The notes under the pieces: model-generated
Told to the model about the DNA's origin: nothing
The model's input: only the letters and a program-made list of their open reading frames with translations
Databases searched by the model: none
NCBI RefSeq assembly: GCF_022919095.1
Contig: NZ_CP095073.1
Coordinates: 2,666,001-2,730,000, forward strand
Length of the DNA: 64,000 nucleotides
Reading direction: 5' to 3'
Source of the DNA: Halobacillus salinarum
GTDB taxonomy: Bacteria; Bacillota; Bacilli; Bacillales; Halobacillaceae
Program-made: the position numbers and the translations under genes
Shown here: piece after piece, positions 58,847 to 64,000 of the stretch
Numbering within the stretch: the first letter of the stretch is position 1
How the letters are laid out: each line of letters begins with the position of its first letter

Positions 58847-60433
58847 TTAATCTTCTGCAATCCATGTTCTCAGCAGTTTAGCAAAATCCTCCGGCTTATC
58901 CTTAGCCATTCTTTCAAGCTGTTTGCGACGCGCTGTGGATTCTGTTTCTTTTTCTTCTATATCTGGTACTTCAACAGGGATCGGCTGTTGAATTTCCTTA
59001 AACTCTTCTTCTTCCACTTCATTCTTTCTCCGAGCAAGCATCCAGATCAGCACTGCGATAACTGCTAAAAGGACACCGCCAGCGACATACATCCAAAGCG
59101 GGATACCTTGAGGCTCATCTGTAAATTGCGGCTCTCCATTAAATTCCTGAAATACGATGGATACTTTATCCGCTGGATTCACTTCACCGTAATCTTCATT
59201 TATCGAAGTTGTTATCATTGAATTGAGAATGGATTGAACGCTGTCCTGGACGGTCTGCTGCTCCTGCTGCGACAGCAAAAGAGGATCTCCCTGGTCATCC
59301 GTTCCTTTCTTGCTGTCAATGGCAACCTGGATACCTAAATCCCGCACTTTATACGGACTTTCTTCAATGTTCTTTTTAATCCGGTTGAATTCATTGTTAA
59401 TGGTTTCTTTGTTCATGCTGTATTCCCCGGAAGAACCGTCCTCACCTTGATAAGAACTGACGTCTTCTTCACCTTCACCCGGAACTCCGCCAGGCGAAGC
59501 ACCATCTCCCGTGTAGGTTTCTTCAATTCTCTCAACGCTGACCGGCAATCCATCCATACTATCAGGGTCAACAGGTTCCACAATATTTTCAACTCGGTTT
59601 TCTTTTGTAAAATCGATATCAGCCGTAACAGTGGCAATAACCTTCTGCTGGCCGATCATCATGGCAAGCATCCGCTGAACACGCTGTTGAATATCACGCT
59701 CGATATCCTTTTTCACTTTCTGCTGATATGTATAAGTGCCTTCTTCTCCAGAATTTGGATTATTTATGTCATAATAGTTAAAGTTTTGATCCATGATGAC
59801 GATATTATCTTTAGGAAGATTGGGAACCGATTTCGAAGCCAAGTTATAAAGCGCCTCTACTTTACTGCTTTCAACCTGGTAACCGGGCTCGACCTTCAAC
59901 ACGATGGATGCTGAAGCTTCCTGCTTGGCATCCGTTAAAAAAATTTCATCCTCGGGAGCATTAATCATCACTTCTGCATCTTGTATGCCGGCTATTCCAC
60001 TGATTAAGTTAGCTAGCTCTGACTGCATGGCATCTACTTTAATAACATCGAATTCTTTATCAGTCATTCCCCAGGAAGTATTATCACTAAAGAAACTATA
60101 ATCGATTTTGCCACTGTCAGGCATTCCCGAAGCTGCTAAATCAACCAGCAGGGATTCGGCTTCAGACTCCGGCACCATAATTGTCTGTCCGCCTCCCTGA
60201 AGCTCATAGTCAACGCCGCGAGTATCCAGTTCGGCTTTTACCTGGCCGACCTCCTGCAGCGTTAAATCACTATAAAGAGGCACCATCTTTGTCCGTGACG
60301 AAAGATACACCCCTAAGGCAGCTAATAGGATAACGGTTATCGCAGTACCTACAATCATTCCCCGCTGCTTGTTGGATCGCTGCCTCCAATAAGAAGTTAT
60401 TTTTTCTTTGTATAAATTTATTTTTTCTTTCAT
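58847..60433 (-). CDS. fliF: Flagellar MS-ring protein FliF
   Basis: Forms the membrane ring on which the basal body is built. 528 residues: two membrane segments (MIVGTAITVILLAALGVYLS and MYVAGGVLLAVIAVLIWML), ring-building motifs between, with a long acidic Gly/Ser insert at about 305-340, and a C-terminal FliG-binding helix (DKPEDFAKLLRTWIAED). ATG 60433 lies 5 bases after GGGGG. Confidence 0.95.
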   Translation of the reverse strand: MKEKINLYKEKITSYWRQRSNKQRGMIVGTAITVILLAALGVYLSSRTKMVPLYSDLTLQEVGQVKAELDTRGVDYELQGGGQTIMVPESEAESLLVDLAASGMPDSGKIDYSFFSDNTSWGMTDKEFDVIKVDAMQSELANLISGIAGIQDAEVMINAPEDEIFLTDAKQEASASIVLKVEPGYQVESSKVEALYNLASKSVPNLPKDNIVIMDQNFNYYDINNPNSGEEGTYTYQQKVKKDIERDIQQRVQRMLAMMIGQQKVIATVTADIDFTKENRVENIVEPVDPDSMDGLPVSVERIEETYTGDGASPGGVPGEGEEDVSSYQGEDGSSGEYSMNKETINNEFNRIKKNIEESPYKVRDLGIQVAIDSKKGTDDQGDPLLLSQQEQQTVQDSVQSILNSMITTSINEDYGEVNPADKVSIVFQEFNGEPQFTDEPQGIPLWMYVAGGVLLAVIAVLIWMLARRKNEVEEEEFKEIQQPIPVEVPDIEEKETESTARRKQLERMAKDKPEDFAKLLRTWIAED

Positions 60434-60490
60434 AACGGCCCCCATAAAAAACGCTGATTACAAGAATGATGTAAAGACAAATTTAATTAA

Positions 60491-60799
60491 TTATACTTGC
60501 ATGCGCATCATTTCTTTATAAGCGTCAATGACCTTATTCTGTACTTCTACAGCTGTCTGCATAGAAATGCTGGCTTTTTGAGCAGAGATCATAACGTCGT
60601 GTAAATCATTGATTTCTCCCTTGGCTAAGGCCTCCGTTTTTTGGTTGGACTCTACTTGGGAGTGATTTAATTGGTCAATGGCCTGCTTCAGACTATCCGC
60701 AAATTGAGAGTGAGCCTGGCTCGGGCTAACCGCCTTGCTGGTCATTCCTTTCATTTGTGTCAAAGAAGGGCTAGAAACCATTTGGCTGCTGTTTATCAT
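60491..60799 (-). CDS. fliE: Flagellar hook-basal body protein FliE
   Basis: Adaptor between MS-ring and rod. 102 residues; the C-terminal half (GEINDLHDVMISAQKASISM, VQNKVIDAYKEMMRMQV) is typical of the family. Between flgC and fliF. Confidence 0.95.
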   Translation of the reverse strand: MINSSQMVSSPSLTQMKGMTSKAVSPSQAHSQFADSLKQAIDQLNHSQVESNQKTEALAKGEINDLHDVMISAQKASISMQTAVEVQNKVIDAYKEMMRMQV

Positions 60800-60813
60800 A
60801 TAGTACCTCCTAC

Positions 60814-61269
60814 CTATCTTCCAATTTCCAGAGCTTTCATAAGCATGTTCTTAGATGCGTTAATCGAGGTCACATTCGCTTCATAGGAACGAGTGGCCCC
60901 CATAATATCTACCATTTCCTGTAAAGGGTCCACATTGGGAAGCTTTACATACCCGTTTTGATCTGAATCAGGGTGATTAGGGTTGTACACCATTTTAAAG
61001 GGTTCGTCATCTTCCGTGATTTTCACAGCCTCGACCCCTCCTGATGATGAACTTTGGCTGTTGGCTGCCTTTTGCAGGAAAGATTGAAAACTTTCTTCCT
61101 TAGGTTTAAATACCACCGTCTTTCTACGGTAGGGTTCCCAATTACCATCCTCAGTTCGTGTCGCTCGTGTCGAATCAGCATTCGCAATATTGGACGATGC
61201 CACATCCATACGCAGCCTTTGAGCCGTGAGCGCACTTGCACTAGTATTTAAAGAGTGAAAGATTCCCAA
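60814..61269 (-). CDS. flgC: Flagellar rod protein FlgC
   Basis: Proximal rod subunit. 151 residues: N-terminal rod motif (NTSASALTAQRLRMDVASSN, IANADSTRATRT) and C-terminal VDIMGATRSYEANVTSINA. It starts with TTG at 61269 behind AGGAAGG. It is 2 bases downstream of flgB. Confidence 0.95.
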   Translation of the reverse strand: MGIFHSLNTSASALTAQRLRMDVASSNIANADSTRATRTEDGNWEPYRRKTVVFKPKEESFQSFLQKAANSQSSSSGGVEAVKITEDDEPFKMVYNPNHPDSDQNGYVKLPNVDPLQEMVDIMGATRSYEANVTSINASKNMLMKALEIGR

Positions 61270-61271
61270 AG

Positions 61272-61664
61272 TTACCTTCCTCCTTTAATAACAGTTTCTA
61301 AAGTTCTAAATTTGCCATTTAACCGATCGATTAAGGCGTCATAGTAAATTTGGTTTTTAGCCAGTTCACTCATTTCCTGATCAATATCAACATTGTTGCC
61401 ATTGTGGTTATATGTAGTATTTTTCTGTTCTATCGTTGAAAAAGATGATGGAGTGCCGGCTTGGAATGGGAGGTGCTTCGGACTAGTTCGTTTTGCCTCT
61501 AATGAGCCTAATTCTTTTTGCAGCTCATCCTTGAATACTACTTTTTTCGCCTTATACCCGGGCGTATCAGCATTCGCAATGTTGTCAGCGATAGCATTGT
61601 TCTTAGCAGCTGCGTAATTCAAAGAGTGCTCAAGGCTCTGTATAGTATTTCCAAACAGCTTCAT
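61272..61664 (-). CDS. flgB: Flagellar rod protein FlgB
   Basis: Proximal rod subunit, first gene of the fla/che operon. 130 residues from ATG 61664 (MKLFGNTIQSLEHSLNYAAA) after GGAGG, with NNAIADNIANADTPGYKAKK and ending VIKGGR. A longer frame upstream is not like the family. Confidence 0.95.
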   Translation of the reverse strand: MKLFGNTIQSLEHSLNYAAAKNNAIADNIANADTPGYKAKKVVFKDELQKELGSLEAKRTSPKHLPFQAGTPSSFSTIEQKNTTYNHNGNNVDIDQEMSELAKNQIYYDALIDRLNGKFRTLETVIKGGR

Positions 61665-61954
61665 ATCGGTATCCTCCATTCGACAAAATTCCGTACTACC
61701 ATGCATATTGTAAGTAATTCGTATACAACTGTCTATGCAATTTTACGTACTTTTACTTTTAAATTACAAAATAGGACTAATCGATTAGGTTTTTTGTCTC
61801 TTTATAGTGGAATTCATTTCCATTTGTCGAATATCCTCTTATAATGAACATTATTACATAAAAATGGATAAATACAAGATTCATTTTTCCAGTGTCGAAT
61901 GAACCGGTAAAATTCAAACAAGAAAAAACGTAGTTCACTGTTCTTTTTTCACAT
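61665..61954. promoter_or_regulatory. fla/che operon control region
   Basis: About 290 bases without a gene between the codY terminator and flgB. It is A/T-rich. Minus strand shows a perfect 12-bp palindrome CTAATCGATTAG at 61777-61788 and an inverted repeat TGGAA/TTCCA at 61808-61822. The main fla/che promoter must lie here by position, but I cannot pick out a convincing sigma-A or sigma-D hexamer pair; the TTGTAT ... TAATAA pair near 61850-61884 has only a 15-bp spacer. Confidence 0.6.
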
Positions 61955-61989
61955 TAAAAAAAGCCACTACATCACCCGTAGTGGCTTTT
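61955..61989 (-). terminator. Terminator after codY
   Basis: Stem AAAGCCACTAC / GTAGTGGCTTT (11 bp, perfect) with a 7-base loop, followed by TTTTAATG on the minus strand. It closes the clp-cod operon just after codY. Confidence 0.9.
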
Positions 61990-62003
61990 AAACAAATCGT
62001 TTA

Positions 62004-62783
62004 TTAATTGGTTTTCAATTTTTGAAGTTCCAGTAAGAAATTGTTGTTAAGAACTTTGATATAGGTCCCTTTCATTCCAAGAGAACGGGACTCAATGACT
62101 CCAGCACTTTCAAGTTTACGCAGCGCGTTCACGATAACAGAACGTGTAATCCCGACGCGGTCAGCAATTTTACTGGCTACCAGAAGTCCTTCATTTCCTT
62201 CAAGTTCTTCAAAAATATGCTCGATAGCTTCCAGTTCACTATAGGATAGGGAACTAATCGCCATTTGTACAACGGCTTTGCTACGTGCTTCCTGTTCAAT
62301 TTCCTTCGTTTTCTCATGAAGGATTTCCATGCCGACAACAGTTGCTCCGTATTCGGCCAGCAGCAAATCATCTTCATTGAAGCTTTCCGTTAAACGGCTT
62401 AAAATGAGGGTCCCTAAACGCTGACCACCACCGATAATCGGTACAATGGTAGTCAAGCCGTTTTCGAATAAATCGCGGTTCTCAACAGGAAAAGCCGTGT
62501 ATTCACTGTTGATATCAATATTCGGAGTCGTTTCCTGAATATTAAAAAGGTTCTGGGTATATTCTTGTGGGAACTGGCGTTCTGAAAGCATAGCTTTCAT
62601 ACGTTCATTCTCAATCTCTTGTTTAATTGCAAAGCCCAACAGTTTGCCTCGGCGGCTGAGTACAAACGTATTTGCTCCTATTACGTCTCGTAAAGTAGCA
62701 GACATATCATTGAAGTCTACTGATTTCCCTGTTGTTTTTTGCAGCATAGCATTAATTCTTCTTGCACGATTTAGTAATTCCAT
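62004..62783 (-). CDS. codY: GTP-sensing transcriptional repressor CodY
   Basis: Global nutritional regulator that binds GTP and branched-chain amino acids. 259 residues: N-terminal GAF-type domain ([20 protein letters not shown]), the linker helix and a C-terminal winged helix ([20 protein letters not shown]). It lies downstream of hslU and upstream of the fla/che operon, which CodY represses in B. subtilis. Confidence 0.97.
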   Translation of the reverse strand: MELLNRARRINAMLQKTTGKSVDFNDMSATLRDVIGANTFVLSRRGKLLGFAIKQEIENERMKAMLSERQFPQEYTQNLFNIQETTPNIDINSEYTAFPVENRDLFENGLTTIVPIIGGGQRLGTLILSRLTESFNEDDLLLAEYGATVVGMEILHEKTKEIEQEARSKAVVQMAISSLSYSELEAIEHIFEELEGNEGLLVASKIADRVGITRSVIVNALRKLESAGVIESRSLGMKGTYIKVLNNNFLLELQKLKTN

Positions 62784-62807
62784 GTTCTTTCCTCCTTGTT
62801 GATGGTG

Positions 62808-64000
62808 CTATAAAATAAATCTGCTTAAATCTTTATTTTTCACAATGCTGGATAATTTACTATCTACGTATTGCGGTGTAATTTCTATCGTATCCATCGT
62901 GACATCAGGAGCTTCAAACGACAGATCCTCGAGAAGCTTTTCTAAAATTGTGTGCAGTCTTCTCGCGCCAATATTATCGGTTTCCTGATTAACTTCGAAG
63001 GCGATTTCTGCAAGTCTTGTAATAGCATCGTCAGAAAATTCAACCTTTATACCTTCGATTTCCAGCAGCGCTTTATATTGTTTCAAAAGCGCGTTGGAAG
63101 GCTCGATTAAAATGTTCCTAAAATCTTCTACCGTCAACTTGCTGAGTTCTACTCTGATCGGAAAACGCCCCTGAAGCTCAGGGATTAAATCAGATGGTTT
63201 TGCCATATGGAAAGCACCAGCAGCTATGAACAACACGTGGTCTGTTGATACAGGTCCATATTTCGTAACTACCGTCGATCCTTCCACAATTGGGAGAATA
63301 TCTCTTTGAACGCCTTCCCGTGAAACATTCGCTTGGTTTTCTCCTTTGGCCGCTACTTTATCAATCTCATCGATGAAAATCATACCTGCCTGCTCCACTT
63401 TTTCTACTGCCTGCTGCCCTACTTCATCCATATCCACAAGCTTACCTGCTTCTTCCTGGGTCAGGACTTTTCTTGCCTCTGACACCGGCAGCCGTCGTTT
63501 CTTTTTCTTTTTTGGCATGAACTGATTAAAGGCATCCTGCATATTCATTCCCATCTGCTCCATACCCGAGCCTTGAAGCATATCAAACATCGAAGACTGT
63601 GATTCTTCCACTTCTATAGTAACCATGGTGTCCTCAAGTTCTCCCATATCAAGCTGATGTCTGATACGCCTGCGGTTGTTTTCTATCTCTGACTCTTCTG
63701 AATCCTCTTTAGGCTCTGATTCTTGTTGAGCCCCTTGGTTAAACAACATTTCAAATGGATTTTTAAAATTGTTTGCCTGCTTCTTCTTGGAAGGGACGAT
63801 TAATTTTACGAGACGTTTATTCGCTTGTTCTTCCGCTCGTTCCTTGACCGCTTCCATTTTTTCTTCTTTTACCATCCGGACAGCCATTTCCACAAGATCC
63901 CTGACCATTGATTCGACGTCTCTTCCAACGTAACCGACCTCGGTAAACTTTGTAGCTTCAACTTTAACAAATGGGGCTCCGACAAGCTTGGCCAGACGAC
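62808..64000 (-). CDS. hslU: ATP-dependent protease ATPase HslU (ClpY), 5' end cut by window
   Basis: Unfoldase of the HslUV (ClpYQ) protease. The gene runs off the right edge; about 397 codons are visible, and about 70 residues including Walker A are missing. Visible motifs: [18 protein letters not shown], the I domain around 63840-63500 (bases) with charged insert, Walker [16 protein letters not shown], sensor region [13 protein letters not shown] and arginine-finger stretch [20 protein letters not shown]. It ends KDLSRFIL as in Bacilli. Confidence 0.95.
   Translation of the reverse strand, partial: RLAKLVGAPFVKVEATKFTEVGYVGRDVESMVRDLVEMAVRMVKEEKMEAVKERAEEQANKRLVKLIVPSKKKQANNFKNPFEMLFNQGAQQESEPKEDSEESEIENNRRRIRHQLDMGELEDTMVTIEVEESQSSMFDMLQGSGMEQMGMNMQDAFNQFMPKKKKKRRLPVSEARKVLTQEEAGKLVDMDEVGQQAVEKVEQAGMIFIDEIDKVAAKGENQANVSREGVQRDILPIVEGSTVVTKYGPVSTDHVLFIAAGAFHMAKPSDLIPELQGRFPIRVELSKLTVEDFRNILIEPSNALLKQYKALLEIEGIKVEFSDDAITRLAEIAFEVNQETDNIGARRLHTILEKLLEDLSFEAPDVTMDTIEITPQYVDSKLSSIVKNKDLSRFIL

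Noticed and set aside
59447-59914. 155-codon plus-strand frame opposite fliF
   Set aside because: Antisense to fliF, with a Phe/Ile/Asn-rich product and no supported start.
1-64000. Mobile elements, phage genes, CRISPR arrays, toxin-antitoxin pairs or a novel defence system
   Set aside because: Gene order is that of the conserved Bacillaceae core from end to end. No transposase, integrase, repeat array or cargo-like gene of odd composition was seen.

Overview
The window is a stretch of chromosome from a low-GC, endospore-forming, flagellated Gram-positive bacterium of the Bacillaceae. Every confident gene lies on the minus strand. The gene order follows the Bacillus subtilis region from clpY-codY through the fla/che operon, rpsB-tsf, polC, nusA-infB and pnp to spoVFAB-asd-dapGA and spoIIIE almost gene for gene. 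Spore genes (spoVFA/B, spoIIIE, ymxH, tepA, ylzJ) together with swarming genes (swrB, swrD, sigD) fit a motile spore-former. A halophilic or halotolerant genus such as Halobacillus is plausible from general protein similarity, but this is a guess made without a database search.

Read in the direction of transcription (high to low coordinates): (1) 64000-62004, the end of the clp/cod operon, with hslU cut by the window edge and then codY and its terminator. (2) 61664-33025, the fla/che operon, about 28.6 kb: rod and basal body (flgB, flgC, fliE, fliF), switch and export ATPase (fliG-fliJ), ylxF, hook assembly (fliK, flgD, a TIGR02530-type gene, flgG), swrD, fliL, switch (fliM, fliY), cheY, export gate (fliO, P, Q, R, flhB, flhA), flhF, flhG, chemotaxis (cheB, A, W, C, D), sigD, a FapA/DUF342 gene and swrB. 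(3) 33015-29746, rpsB-tsf-pyrH-frr with its own promoter and leader and terminators between genes. (4) 29562-19372, the envelope and replication block uppS, cdsA, dxr, rasP, proS, polC. (5) 19066-12239, the nusA-infB operon rimP, nusA, ylxR, ylxQ, infB, ylxP, rbfA, truB, ribF. (6) 12223-8590, rpsO, pnp, ylxY. (7) 8577-3391, ymxH, the dipicolinate synthase pair and asd-dapG-dapA, which supplies the same pathway intermediate for lysine, wall DAP and spore dipicolinate. (8) 3299-1, tepA, ylzJ and spoIIIE, whose last few codons lie outside the window.

I did not find an undescribed system, mobile element, CRISPR array, tRNA or rRNA. The points most worth a second look are two apparent single-base frameshifts (spoVFA and cdsA), each in a run of four G where the reading frame needs five; a RibF whose riboflavin-kinase half has lost its signature motif; a promoter plus terminator-like leader in front of spoIIIE; the absence of rnjB and mlpA from their usual places; and a FapA-type gene inserted between sigD and swrB. 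Comparisons with B. subtilis throughout are from memory of that genome.
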